Of a stretch of 37,504 nt of DNA, positions 7,954 to 17,614 are shown in pieces; positions within the stretch are counted from its first letter, which is position 1, and each line of letters begins with the position of its first letter. The translations under genes were made by a program, and so were the position numbers. A model generated the notes under the pieces. It was not told where the DNA came from and searched no databases. It saw only the letters and a list, made by a program, of their open reading frames with translations. The stretch spans positions 1 through 37,504 of the forward strand of contig JACZVJ010000018.1 of the NCBI GenBank assembly GCA_022572725.1, given 5' to 3'. This DNA comes from Nitrospinota bacterium. Lineage in GTDB: Bacteria > Nitrospirota > Nitrospiria > Nitrospirales > UBA8639.

Positions 7954-9839
7954 TTGACCTTTTCCGTCCAATTCTTCATAAAGTTTATAGATCTGCCCAG
8001 GGTCTTTAGAGGCCACAGGGTTATCCCCTACTTTGTGACTCTTTTTCTCTTCCTGCCAGTTTGCTTCCAGGGACACAAGGCTTTCGGAACATTAACACCA
8101 AATCACATTGTTATAGTCGTCAACCGGAACAACCCTGGAAGCCGTTCAGTGGCCCAGCATTACGCCACTCGGCGAGGTGTTCCACAAGACCACATCCTCC
8201 CCCTTGACCTGCCGCACAACGAAACCATAAGCCGACCTGACTATCAGGAGCTTCTGGTTCACCCCCTCCAAGAACTTTTAAAAGCCAGAAAGCTTGCTTC
8301 CAAAACTCGAGTCCTCGTGACAACCTATGGGGTTCCCCTTCGGGTCCAGGGTCTCTCCCCTAGTCGAAAGGAAGCAGAGTGGAAGAAAGACGCGGAGGCG
8401 TGGCAGAGGGCAGCCCAAAAATTCCTGGAAGACCTTAACCTTGAAATCAACCAAGTCATGGACCAACCCATCCAGGGGGAAAACCCCCTACTACACACTG
8501 AAAAAAGGAGACTGTCGGGCGGAACCCCTTACTCTCCTGAAGCCCTTCTCAGGACGATTGCAGCCTCTGTCAAATCGGCCCAAGTCCGTATTCGGAACAT
8601 AAAGGATCCGCACCGCAGAAAAGAAAAGGAACAAAGGCTCTCTAAAGTCATCCTAAAGATTTCAGGAACATCAGCGCTGGCCAAGGTGCCCTTCCTAACC
8701 TTGGCTACCCCAGGGTTGGAGGAAGCAAACATTTCTCACCCCAAGTCCGAGGCCCAAACAGCATCAAATTTGATAACCCTACTTATGGAGATGCCATCGA
8801 CAGCGAATCGAGGCCTCGCCTATCAATTGGCGCAGCAGGCTTTTGGGATCACAGGCGTGTTGGACTTAGCCATGAGGGAGGCGAAAACCTATACCTACAA
8901 GGAGGCCGATGCCAGTGTGGATAGTGAACTAAGCCTCCTGTGGTGGGATAAGGGGTTGTACTCAATCCCCGGGCGAATGCCTAACCCTTTCTATGCGTGG
9001 CACCCGGTAAATGGACAGGCTAAAAACCAGGAATCTCTTACTCCAATTCCACTGCTTATGGTCAGCAGCATTGATGCTCCCACTCCGGAATTGGCCAGAC
9101 AGATGGTGGATTCCGCCATCCTGGCTGAACAGGTGGGTCTATTAGGAAACGCCTACAAAGACGCCAGAGGACTGAACGCTGGCGATTCCTCATCCTATGG
9201 ATACTACGACCAGGGTCTTCGAGATACAGCGAAATTACTCGACGACCGCACCTCATAATAAAGTCATTTTGGAAAATACGAACAGGCGGCTTAGTCAACG
9301 GGGCGAGGCTCCCAATGTGGGGCTCTATGCTGGCTGGTATCGTTTACGGTCCTATGAAGACGCCTTTACCTTACAACACAGGGGCCATTGGATACCATAT
9401 AGCCTCAGGGAAGGCCATCAGTCTCCATAATCCATCGGAGCGGGGTTGGTGTAAGAATGCTTTGGAACGGGGCATCACCGTTACCCTCGGTCCAACCGGG
9501 GAACCGTATTTAGATGTCTGTCCCCCGCCCACAGAATTTTTTGGTCTTTTGCTAACAGGACGCTATTCCCTGATAGAGATTTATTACCTCTCCACCCGTT
9601 ACATCAGTTGACGCCTGGTATGGTTTGGAGACCCCTTATATAATCCATGGGCAGCACACCCCAAGACGACCTCTTCCGACCTGCCAAGGTTTTCTCCCAA
9701 AAACCAACCCCTTGAGGCCTTGCCTAAAGCCCCTTCTGAGTTGAGGTTTCCTAACCCAACCAAAGCAGCCCAAGCCCTCCGGGAACAGCGCCAGCAACTC
9801 CTCAATCAGCTCCCTACACTGTTTCGTCGCGTGAACTAA
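7954..9839 (+). pseudogene. TIGR03790-like secreted protein gene, broken by frameshifts and a stop
   Basis: The first part (7954-9258, TTG start with AAAGGA upstream) encodes a hydrophobic leader, then NHIVIVVNRNNPGSRSVAQHY and a C-terminal YYDQGLRDTAKLL, as in TIGR03790-family proteins (function unknown). The match then continues in another frame (about 9242-9380, with NVGLYAGWYRLRSYEDAF) and in a third frame (about 9381 on, with GAIGYHIASGKAISLHNP and FFGLLLTGRYSL). In that frame a TGA at 9609-9611 interrupts IS-RLVWFGDPLYNP where the family usually has Trp, after which the frame stays open to TAA at 9839. Three lesions in about 370 bp indicate a recently inactivated gene or local assembly error. 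The family call is from memory of its motifs. Confidence 0.75.
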
Positions 9840-10008
9840 TCTTAAATGGCCAGAGTTTCTAACGATGGCGTAGGACACTTGAATTTCACCGGGATGGTCC
9901 CAACCGGCGGTAAAATTTTTTGCTCTGAAACAGTTCGGCCCAGGCGGAGGAGCGGTCTACTTTTGAGGGGTTTTCGGCACAGAAGGTCCTGCCACAAATG
10001 GCGGGGAA

Positions 10009-11385
10009 TTAATACTTGTATTTGTCTTCTTTAAAAGGCCCGTCTACAGGAACGTTAATATACTCAGCTTGAGTAGGGGTAAGTTTCGTGAGGACACCGC
10101 CAAAACCACGAACCATGTGGGCGGCCACTTCTTCGTCGAGTTTCTTAGGCAATACCTGAAGAGTAACTTCGGCGTTGGGCTGATCAGCAAATTTACGCGC
10201 ATACAGGTCTATTTGAGCGAGAACTTGGTTAGCAAACGAACCATCCATAATACGTGATGGGTGGCCAGTGGCATTTCCCAAATTCACCAAACGTCCTTCC
10301 GACAGAAGAATCAGGTGGTCATTGGTGGCCTTGTCACGGTACACCTTGTGCACCTGAGGCTTCACTTCGTCCCACTCCCAGTTTTTGCGCATATAGGCAG
10401 TATCGATTTCATTATCGAAGTGACCGATATTACAAACCACGGCCCCGCATTTTAGCGATTGCAACATCGCGGAATCGCAGACATTAAAGTTACCCGTGGC
10501 CGTCACCACCAAATCCGTGTGACCCAGCAGGTCCTTGTTCATGTCTCCTACTTGGCCAGTATTGATGCCCTCGTTATAGGGAGAGACCACTTCAAAACCA
10601 TCCATGCATGCCTGCATCGCACAGATTGGATCGATTTCCGATATCTTCACAATCATACCTTCTTGGCGCAGTGATTGAGCGGAGCCTTTACCGACATCGC
10701 CGTAACCGATCACGAGGGCCTTTTTCCCAGCCATCAGGTGGTCCGTCCCCCGTTTGATGGCATCATTCAAACTGTGGCGACATCCATACTTGTTGTCGTT
10801 TTTGGACTTGGTCACGGAGTCGTTGACATTAATGGCCGGAACTTTAAGCGTCCCTTTTTCCAACCTTTCCTGGAGGCGATGAACACCCGTCGTAGTTTCT
10901 TCGGTTATACCGTGAATCTTGTCCAGCATGGCTGGAAATTTTTCATGGAGCATGAGGGTCAAGTCCCCCCCATCGTCCAAGACCATGTTGGCATCCCAGG
11001 GCTCGCCATCTTTCAGGATGGTTTGCTCTAAACACCACTCATACTCTTCTGGGGTTTCACCCTTCCAGGCATAAACAGGCACACCCCTTGCGGCCATGGC
11101 GGCCGCGGCGTGATCCTGGGTTGAAAAGATGTTACACGATGACCACCGAACTTCAGCCCCCAGTTCGATCAGCGTTTCAATCAACACGCCCGTCTGAATC
11201 GTCATATGAATACACCCAAGAATTTTGGCGCCCTTCAGGGGTTGCGAAGCGCGAAATTTTTCGCGCAAGGCCATCAGAGCCGGCATTTCGGTCTCCGCAA
11301 TTTGAAGTTCTTTGCGGCCCCAGTCAGCAAGACTGATGTCAGCTACTTTGTAGTCGTTCAAGATTGTCTTGGTCGCCGTGCTCAT
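10009..11385 (-). CDS. ahcY: adenosylhomocysteinase
   Basis: A 458-aa S-adenosylhomocysteine hydrolase, which splits SAH into homocysteine and adenosine and so removes the product inhibitor of methyltransferases. Seen are [16 protein letters not shown] at the N-terminus, [14 protein letters not shown], the NAD-binding glycine motif [26 protein letters not shown] and the C-terminal PFKEDKYKY tail that reaches into the neighbouring subunit. The length is normal. The ATG is preceded by AAGGA. It lies 119 nt after metK on the same strand, consistent with a methyl-cycle operon. Confidence 0.97.
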   Translation of the reverse strand: MSTATKTILNDYKVADISLADWGRKELQIAETEMPALMALREKFRASQPLKGAKILGCIHMTIQTGVLIETLIELGAEVRWSSCNIFSTQDHAAAAMAARGVPVYAWKGETPEEYEWCLEQTILKDGEPWDANMVLDDGGDLTLMLHEKFPAMLDKIHGITEETTTGVHRLQERLEKGTLKVPAINVNDSVTKSKNDNKYGCRHSLNDAIKRGTDHLMAGKKALVIGYGDVGKGSAQSLRQEGMIVKISEIDPICAMQACMDGFEVVSPYNEGINTGQVGDMNKDLLGHTDLVVTATGNFNVCDSAMLQSLKCGAVVCNIGHFDNEIDTAYMRKNWEWDEVKPQVHKVYRDKATNDHLILLSEGRLVNLGNATGHPSRIMDGSFANQVLAQIDLYARKFADQPNAEVTLQVLPKKLDEEVAAHMVRGFGGVLTKLTPTQAEYINVPVDGPFKEDKYKY

Positions 11386-11504
11386 TATTTTTCCTTGTTA
11401 AGTTAAAGTGCAGTTTTCAATGCATCCGCTTACCAAGGCTTCCCCAACATAATCGGAGTTTCTTCCCGACCAAGAGGGTGATATGGGGCAGTTGCAAGAA
11501 TATT

Positions 11505-12656
11505 TTATTTCCCTACTTCCCTTCTAAGGATTGGAACCTTATCGATCTTCTCCCAGGTGAATTCTGGTTCACTCCGGCCAAAATGTCCGTAGGCAGCGGT
11601 CTGTTTATAAATTGGTCGCCGAAGTTTAAGGTGGTCAATAATTCCTCTCGGGGTCATTGGAAAATGCTTCCGGACCAATTTATCAATCACCTCAATCGGT
11701 ACTTCTTCCGTCCCCTTGGTATTGACCAAAATCGAAACCGGTTCAGGAACGCCAATCGCATAGGCCAGCTGGATTTCACACTTATCAGCCAGTTTGGCCG
11801 CGACAATATTTTTGGCGATATATCGAGCCATATACGAGGCTGAGCGATCTACCTTGCTGGGGTCTTTGCCTGAGAAGGCCCCTCCCCCATGGCTCCCTAC
11901 CCCACCGTACGTATCAACGATGATTTTCCGTCCAGTCAAACCTGTATCTCCCATGGGCCCCCCTGTCACAAAGCGGCCAGTGGGGTTAATGTGAAACTTC
12001 ACGGTCACAGGATCAAAAATCCCTTTGGGCATGACAGGATTAATGACCTTTTCCATGAGGTCCCGTTCAATCTTTTTCGACGTCACCTTATCGCTATGTT
12101 GCGTGGAGACTACGACGGTATCGACACGGACCGGTTTGCCGTTTCGATACTCCACAGTCACTTGGGATTTTCCGTCTGGGCGGACCCAGGGCAGGATGTT
12201 TTTCTTCCGGACCTCTGCCAATCGCTTCGTGAGTCGGTGTGCAAGAACAATGGGCATCGGCATCAATTCCGAAGTCTCATTCGTGGCGTACCCAAACATG
12301 AGGCCTTGGTCCCCTGCCCCACCAGTATCCACACCCATGGCGATATCCCCGGATTGCCCCTGAATCGCGGTCAAGACAGCGCACGTTTTATAGTCGAATC
12401 CAAAACTCGCATCCGTGTATCCCACTTCTCGGATGGTATCCCGAATAATATCCGGGATTTCTACATACGCCTTGGTGGAAATTTCCCCGGCAACAAATGC
12501 CAAGCCGGTAGTCAGAATGGTCTCACAGGCCACCCGACAGAACTTATCCTGAGCAATAATGGCATCCAGGATACCATCAGAAATTTGGTCGGCGATTTTA
12601 TCAGGATGCCCTTCCGTCACTGACTCAGATGTAAAGAGAAAATTCTGTTGGCTCAT
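11505..12656 (-). CDS. metK: S-adenosylmethionine synthetase
   Basis: A 383-aa methionine adenosyltransferase that makes SAM from methionine and ATP. The family motifs are all present: [30 protein letters not shown] and the loop [17 protein letters not shown]. The length is typical. The ATG follows GAGGGAAAGG. With ahcY downstream it covers two steps of the activated methyl cycle; metF is encoded about 15 kb away. No SAM riboswitch fold was recognised in its 5' region. Confidence 0.97.
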   Translation of the reverse strand: MSQQNFLFTSESVTEGHPDKIADQISDGILDAIIAQDKFCRVACETILTTGLAFVAGEISTKAYVEIPDIIRDTIREVGYTDASFGFDYKTCAVLTAIQGQSGDIAMGVDTGGAGDQGLMFGYATNETSELMPMPIVLAHRLTKRLAEVRKKNILPWVRPDGKSQVTVEYRNGKPVRVDTVVVSTQHSDKVTSKKIERDLMEKVINPVMPKGIFDPVTVKFHINPTGRFVTGGPMGDTGLTGRKIIVDTYGGVGSHGGGAFSGKDPSKVDRSASYMARYIAKNIVAAKLADKCEIQLAYAIGVPEPVSILVNTKGTEEVPIEVIDKLVRKHFPMTPRGIIDHLKLRRPIYKQTAAYGHFGRSEPEFTWEKIDKVPILRREVGK

Positions 12657-12773
12657 TGCCTTTCCCTCATAAAATGTAATGGTTTACATGGCATAATGGA
12701 ATTTCCCTTCCTAAGACCTAATTTTCGTTGGAGAAAAAGAGCTAAACCCGCGGATCGCTGGAGACTCCTTTAT

Positions 12774-12801
12774 AGAATAGAAATCCGTGGGAGTTTGTCA
12801 A
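12774..12801 (-). promoter_or_regulatory. sigma70-type promoter of metK
   Basis: On the minus strand TTGACA (12801-12796) is followed after 16 bp by TATTCT (12779-12774). It lies about 120 nt upstream of the metK start. Confidence 0.55.
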
Positions 12802-12999
12802 ACCCAAAATGCCGCTTACCGAAAAAACCCTTGACAACAAAAAGCGCTGAAATGCCTCGTCCAATCGAGAACGGGGTACTCATTTGACCTACGGCAGGAT
12901 TCCCTATGATTCTTATCGGATTCTTTTCAGGATTTTTTAGTTGGATTTTTAACAGGACCCCTTTGCGCCCCCTATGTCCTATAATTCTCCATTGCTAAG

Positions 13000-13025
13000 C
13001 TCCAGGACCGGTACCGGTCCTGGAG
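13000..13025. promoter_or_regulatory. 26-bp perfect palindrome, candidate operator
   Basis: Half-site CTCCAGGACCGGT is followed by its exact complement. It has no adjacent T run on either strand, so it does not look like a terminator. A shorter palindrome GGACCGGTCC at 13119-13128 shares the GGACCGG core, about 110 bp closer to the USP gene. Both lie upstream of that operon's promoter. Confidence 0.45.
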
Positions 13026-13148
13026 TGTCGCGAGCATGAATTCTTGCTAATTTTGGATCTGCAACAAGGGCCAAACGCCAATGACAACTGGTTCCTCCAA
13101 ACCATAGGACTGACTGCCGGACCGGTCCTTTACAATGACCCCTTCGAG

Positions 13149-13178
13149 TTGCATTAGTAGAAACGCCAGTGCTAAAAT
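13149..13178 (+). promoter_or_regulatory. sigma70-type promoter of the USP/radical SAM operon
   Basis: TTGCAT (13149-13154) and TAAAAT (13173-13178) are 18 bp apart. They lie about 120 nt before the ATG at 13301, which has a strong AAGGAGG. Confidence 0.45.
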
Positions 13179-13300
13179 CCCCCGATTATCCACGGGGTAT
13201 CGGCACGATCTGTCGCTCTTCACCTAAAATATCTATCCAATAAAAGGGGATTAGTGCACGCTAAGAAGTTTTCCCCTGGAGTTTCGCAAGGAGGCTTCTG

Positions 13301-15394
13301 ATGTACAAGACGATATATATCCCGGTTGACAATTCCGACCATTCCAACATGGCCGTCGATCTGGGTGTGAAACTGGCAAAGGAATTCGGCTCCAAAATTG
13401 TGGGAAGCCATGTGTACGCGGCCAAGATGCATGATAAGCGGTTTAAGCAAATGGAAGCCGGCTTACCTGAGGAGTACCACGACGAAAAAGAATTGGATCG
13501 GCAGCGTCAAATCCACGATTCTTTGATTACCCGAGGCCTCCAAATCATCACCGACTCTTATCTTGACTACGTCGACAAAAAATGTTCGGAGGCTAATCTT
13601 CCCCTTGAACGACGTGCTTTGGAGGGCCGCAATTGGAAAGTTCTGGCTGAGGACATTAATACGAATGGATACGACCTGACCATCATGGGAGCGTTGGGCG
13701 TGGGGGCTGTTAAGGATTCCGTCATCGGGAGTAATACGGAACGGGTCTTACGGCGGGTGCGGACCTCAGACATGCTCATTATCAAAGATCTCCAGCCTAT
13801 GAATGGGGGAAAAATCGTCGTGGCCGTAGATGGAAGCCCCTATTCTTTTGGAGGCCTTAAAACTGGCCTTGCCCTGGGTAAAGCTTTAAACAAGACCGTG
13901 GAGGCCATCTCAGCTTTCGATCCTTACTTCCATTATGCGGCGTTTCACAGTATTTCCGGAGTCCTGAATGAAGAGGCCGGAAAAGTCTTTCGTTTTAAGG
14001 AACAGGAAAAGCTTCATGAAGAAATCATCGACAGCGGCCTGGCCAAGATCTACCAGTCTCATCTCGATATCTCACGTGAAGTTGCCCAGGATGAAGGAAC
14101 GGACATCCGGACGACCCTTTTGGATGGAAAGGCCTTCGAGAAACTCCTTCAGTACGTTCGGAAGGAACAGCCGTGGCTCTTGATTTTAGGGCGCATTGGC
14201 GTGCATAGCGACGATGATATGGACATCGGCAGCAACACGGAAAATCTTCTTCGAATTGCCCCCTGTAATATTCTTATCTCCAATCAAAAATTCGTCCCAC
14301 CCATTGACGTACAGGCGGAATATACCATCGCCTGGACCGAAGAAGCGCTTCTCCGCATGGAAAAAGTCCCGGTTTTTGCTCGCGGGGTCGCCAAAACAGC
14401 CATTCACCGATATGCGATTGAAAAGGGACATACCATTATCAGTAATACGATTGTCGATGCCGCCGTCGGGGACATTCTACCCAAAGGCGCCCTAGACGCC
14501 ATGAAAGCTCTCGGGGGACAACTGGATGCGGCTGGAATTGACCGAAACAAAATGCAAGCTGACGAGGCCGTGGCCAGTGACCTCATGGGGTCGACTCTCA
14601 GCGGCATGATGAATCAAATCGTCGAAGAAAAGCCTTCGTCGGATCGTCCAGCGGTCAGCGCCAGTACCCAGGCCTATTTAGATCGAATGTCTCGAAACTA
14701 TTACGTCTGCAATGGGTGTGGCTACATCGGAAAAGGGGATGCCCCGGTCAAATGTCCTATCTGCGGAGGAGCCGGAGACGGATTCAAAATCGTTGACAAG
14801 AGCATCTTTGAGGCAGCGGCAAAGACTGAAGGGACACTGGAAACCCAAATGTCCTACGATGACGTTCCCATGCAATGGACCAAGGATGCAAAAGAAGCTA
14901 TCCGGGCGGTTCCTGCCGGGTTTCAACGAAGGCGAGCCAAGGCTAAGATTGAAAAATCGTCCCGCAAGCTGGGCATGACCACCATTACTCTGGCATATGC
15001 TGGTCCGATGATTCAGGAGGCAGCTTCCGAGGAATACACCCCCATTTTCGCCAATAAGACCCCTTCCTCTTCAGATGCTGACACCCAACACCAACCGGCA
15101 AACAATGGAGACTCGCAAAATCGTGAGGAAGCTTCACCCTATACCTGGGAGCCGGACGCCCTTCAGAGGCTGGAACGGGCTCCCGAAGGTTTCATGCGAG
15201 ATTGTACCCGCGCGCTTATATTGAAACACGCAGAGAAGCTTGGGACGACCTCCATCACGCTCGAAGTGGCGAATGAAGGCATCGACCAAGCCAAGGAGAC
15301 CATGGAAGAAGCGATGAAAACCGGGAATCTGAAAGAGATCGTTGCTCGCCTGACAGGTGTAGGTGCGGGGTCAGGAGCAAACCCCAATGGGTAA
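13301..15394 (+). CDS. universal stress protein / rubredoxin-like / PCP_red multidomain protein
   Basis: A 697-aa protein with an unusual domain order. Two UspA domains (about 1-162 and 168-328) each keep the nucleotide-binding signature, as GALGVGAVKDSVIGSNTE and GRIGVHSDDDMDIGSNTE. Next comes a helical PCP_red-like domain (about 343-387, WTEEALLRMEKVPVFARG), then a rubredoxin-type metal site with CxxC pairs C470/C473 and C485/C488. Two further PCP_red domains follow (about 525-570 and 614-657). PCP_red is the C-terminal domain of the light-independent protochlorophyllide reductase B subunit. The start is set by AAGGAGG. The gene overlaps the next by 8 nt. A redox-sensing or electron-delivery partner for the radical SAM protein is an inference. 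Confidence 0.85.
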   Translation: MYKTIYIPVDNSDHSNMAVDLGVKLAKEFGSKIVGSHVYAAKMHDKRFKQMEAGLPEEYHDEKELDRQRQIHDSLITRGLQIITDSYLDYVDKKCSEANLPLERRALEGRNWKVLAEDINTNGYDLTIMGALGVGAVKDSVIGSNTERVLRRVRTSDMLIIKDLQPMNGGKIVVAVDGSPYSFGGLKTGLALGKALNKTVEAISAFDPYFHYAAFHSISGVLNEEAGKVFRFKEQEKLHEEIIDSGLAKIYQSHLDISREVAQDEGTDIRTTLLDGKAFEKLLQYVRKEQPWLLILGRIGVHSDDDMDIGSNTENLLRIAPCNILISNQKFVPPIDVQAEYTIAWTEEALLRMEKVPVFARGVAKTAIHRYAIEKGHTIISNTIVDAAVGDILPKGALDAMKALGGQLDAAGIDRNKMQADEAVASDLMGSTLSGMMNQIVEEKPSSDRPAVSASTQAYLDRMSRNYYVCNGCGYIGKGDAPVKCPICGGAGDGFKIVDKSIFEAAAKTEGTLETQMSYDDVPMQWTKDAKEAIRAVPAGFQRRRAKAKIEKSSRKLGMTTITLAYAGPMIQEAASEEYTPIFANKTPSSSDADTQHQPANNGDSQNREEASPYTWEPDALQRLERAPEGFMRDCTRALILKHAEKLGTTSITLEVANEGIDQAKETMEEAMKTGNLKEIVARLTGVGAGSGANPNG

Positions 15395-16763
15395 ATCCCT
15401 TCCAGTCCTGAATCTCCAATTACATGAAAGCAAGCTTGACGTTCTCGAAAGCCAAGTCACTCAGTTTTCGACCCCTTCCCGCATTCCCCAGGATGGCCGG
15501 ACCGTCGATGACTTTAAGCCCTACCTCATTGCTTTAAATCTCACCAAGCGGTGCAATCTCAAATGTGCGCATTGCTATTTGGATGCCACCACAAAGGCCG
15601 GTGGAGGCTCCGATGAGCTCACAACTGAGGAATGTTACCGGTTAATCCAGCAAATTGCTGAAGTGAATCAAGGGTGCCTCCTGGTCATCACCGGGGGGGA
15701 ACCTCTGGTTCGTCCTGATATTCTTGACATTGCCCGCCACGCCGTGAGCGTTGGGCTCACGGTCGTCTTCGGGACCAATGGCATGTTGATCAATGACCGG
15801 ATGGCGAAAGACCTGGTGAGCATCGGGGTCATGGGGGCGGGTATTAGCATTGATTCGTTGGATCCAGAAAAACACGATAAATTCCGTGGCCTTCAAGGAG
15901 CATGGAAAGGAGCGGTGGCGGGAATCGAAGCCTGTAAACGAAATGGGCTGCAGTTTCAGATTCATTTTAGCGCCCAGCCGATGAATTACCGTGAACTCCC
16001 CGATGTGGTCGAATGGGCCCACCAAATAGAAGCCCGCGTCCTGAACGTCTTTTTCATGGTCTGCACAGGTCGGGGGGAGGAACTCACGGATATTAAGCCC
16101 GAACAATACGAAGAGGTGTTGACCTTTCTCATCGACTGTCAGGACAAATACAAGGACATGCTGGTCCGAGCCCGGTGCGCACCACACTTTAAACGATTGG
16201 CTTACGAGAAAGACCCCAACTCACCAATCACAAAGGCTCAGGGGTACATGGGTGGAGGGTGTCTGGCGGGAACCAATTATGCCCGGGTCACACCAAATGG
16301 TGACCTCACCCCTTGTCCGTACATGCCTTTGTCAGCGGGTAACATTCGCCAGAATAGTTTTAAGGATTTATGGGAAAAGTCCGATATTTTTGATTCATTC
16401 CGCTACCCACACCTCAAGGGTAAATGCGGGGAGTGCGAATACAGCGAGATTTGCGGGGGATGCCGCGCGCGTCCCTACGTGGACCACGGAGACTGGTTGG
16501 ACGAAGACCAGTGGTGTTTATACACACCCAAAGGAGGAGAAAAGGTCAAGGTGGCCTTCAACGTTCCAGAAGAAACCTCGGTGGTGTGGGACGAGGCAAC
16601 GCAAACACGCTTGAACCGGATTCCCTATTTCTTGCGCGCGATGGTGAAAAAAGGTGTGGAACGCCACGCCAGCGAACACGGCATCCCGGTCATTACGGTG
16701 GAGCTCATGGAAGAGCTCAGGAAGAAGCGCTTTGGGAGCGAGAAGCCTGTGTTTAAATTTTAA
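15387..16763 (+). CDS. radical SAM/SPASM protein with C-terminal PCP_red domain
   Basis: A 458-aa protein from the ATG at 15387 (AGGAG nine bases upstream; a GTG at 15363 is possible but poorer). The radical SAM cluster motif is CNLKCAHC (C56, C60, C63), followed by ITGGEPLVRPD. A SPASM region has cysteines in GGGCLAG, TPCPYMP and CGECEYSEICGGCRARP for auxiliary 4Fe-4S clusters. This layout is that of the NirJ/AhbD group, which modify tetrapyrrole side chains, and of peptide-modifying enzymes. The C-terminal 50 residues (VVWDEATQTRLNRIPYFLRAMV) form a PCP_red-like domain, a domain shared with the preceding gene product. The substrate is unknown. Confidence 0.88.
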   Translation: MGKSLPVLNLQLHESKLDVLESQVTQFSTPSRIPQDGRTVDDFKPYLIALNLTKRCNLKCAHCYLDATTKAGGGSDELTTEECYRLIQQIAEVNQGCLLVITGGEPLVRPDILDIARHAVSVGLTVVFGTNGMLINDRMAKDLVSIGVMGAGISIDSLDPEKHDKFRGLQGAWKGAVAGIEACKRNGLQFQIHFSAQPMNYRELPDVVEWAHQIEARVLNVFFMVCTGRGEELTDIKPEQYEEVLTFLIDCQDKYKDMLVRARCAPHFKRLAYEKDPNSPITKAQGYMGGGCLAGTNYARVTPNGDLTPCPYMPLSAGNIRQNSFKDLWEKSDIFDSFRYPHLKGKCGECEYSEICGGCRARPYVDHGDWLDEDQWCLYTPKGGEKVKVAFNVPEETSVVWDEATQTRLNRIPYFLRAMVKKGVERHASEHGIPVITVELMEELRKKRFGSEKPVFKF

Positions 16764-17290
16764 TGAGTGCTCTCCAAGAGTTCCTCTCCGACGTCAATAA
16801 AGTCACACCGATTCTTGTTCATTGGTTGCATCTCCTGTCCGCCATCGTGTGGATCGGTGGCTTGGCCTTCCTGGTGATGGCTGTCACCCCTGGCCTCCGC
16901 ACGTCGGTTCCCAAAGAATTCATCAAACCCATTTGTGACACATTCTATAAACAGTATCGCCGGGTGGTGGGAATCCTCTTGGTTGTGATTTTATTTACTG
17001 GGGGGATAAACCTCCACTACGTTGGAGAACTCATGGTAGCCCAAACAGGAACAGGGCTGACTCACAACGCGAAATATCTCATCGTGCTTTTCATAAAATT
17101 GGCCCTCGTCCTGGGAATCCTGACAGTGTTTCTGTACACCGTGATTTTTCGGACCGAGCAGACTGGAGAAGAGACTCCAGAAGAAAAGGAGGAGCAGGTC
17201 GTTGAACCGATCCCTTTTCAGCAAGGCGCCCTGTGGATGGGGGTTTTTATCATCCTTTGTGCCGCTACAATGAAACACCTTCACACATAA
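16763..17290 (+). CDS. CopD-like/DUF2269-type membrane protein
   Basis: A 175-aa integral membrane protein with four predicted membrane helices (about 13-40, 68-92, 108-132 and 155-172). The first helix carries HWLHLLSAIVWIGG, whose paired histidines are typical of CopD and related haem- or copper-binding membrane proteins; a charged cytoplasmic-type loop (EETPEEKEEQ) separates helices 3 and 4. Its ATG overlaps the stop of the radical SAM gene (TAATG), so the three genes are surely co-transcribed. It may anchor the pathway at the membrane or handle haem; that is an inference. Confidence 0.75.
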   Translation: MSALQEFLSDVNKVTPILVHWLHLLSAIVWIGGLAFLVMAVTPGLRTSVPKEFIKPICDTFYKQYRRVVGILLVVILFTGGINLHYVGELMVAQTGTGLTHNAKYLIVLFIKLALVLGILTVFLYTVIFRTEQTGEETPEEKEEQVVEPIPFQQGALWMGVFIILCAATMKHLHT

Positions 17291-17614
17291 ATTCTCCACC
17301 CCTAGTTCCTGCAAGCTTCCCGTGATTCCAAGCTCGACGGTTGGCGGTAACCGTCTTCCAAAGCCCTCTCTCGTTTTACTAAGCACCCATCCATCGGGGA
17401 ATCCCCCCTGATTTCTTGTCTTGCCAAATAATCGTATGGTACTGTCCCACTGAGGCAGAGAAGGTTTCCTCAACGTGTGGCCGAGAACCATCCTTGCCGG
17501 ACGCAGCCGGATCGGGATCATCTAACTGGTCCAAATTTTGGTCTACCCAGCCTGCCAGCTACTTTCCAAAGCCATCCTCAACCCAGTACGGTTTAGGGCA
17601 CCATTCCGAACATC
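17291..17614. other. intergenic region before der
   Basis: No gene, convincing promoter or terminator was recognised in these 324 bases. Short open frames here have no ribosome binding site or recognisable product. Confidence 0.4.

Larger units (their letters stand above)
12802..13300. other. divergent intergenic region between metK and the USP operon
   Basis: Apart from the metK promoter, this region holds a 26-bp perfect palindrome (13000-13025), a related 10-bp palindrome (13119-13128) and the USP-operon promoter (13149-13178). No coding sequence was recognised. Confidence 0.6.

Noticed and set aside
7732-8076. A 114-codon minus-strand frame overlapping the start of the broken TIGR03790-like gene
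   Set aside because: It has no recognisable domain and lies antisense to a region encoding a plausible hydrophobic leader.
11386-11504. SAM or SAH riboswitch between metK and ahcY or upstream of metK
   Set aside because: The conserved cores of known SAM and SAH riboswitches were looked for by eye on the minus strand and not recognised.
11889-12623. A 244-codon open frame on the plus strand
   Set aside because: It is a shadow of metK on the opposite strand.
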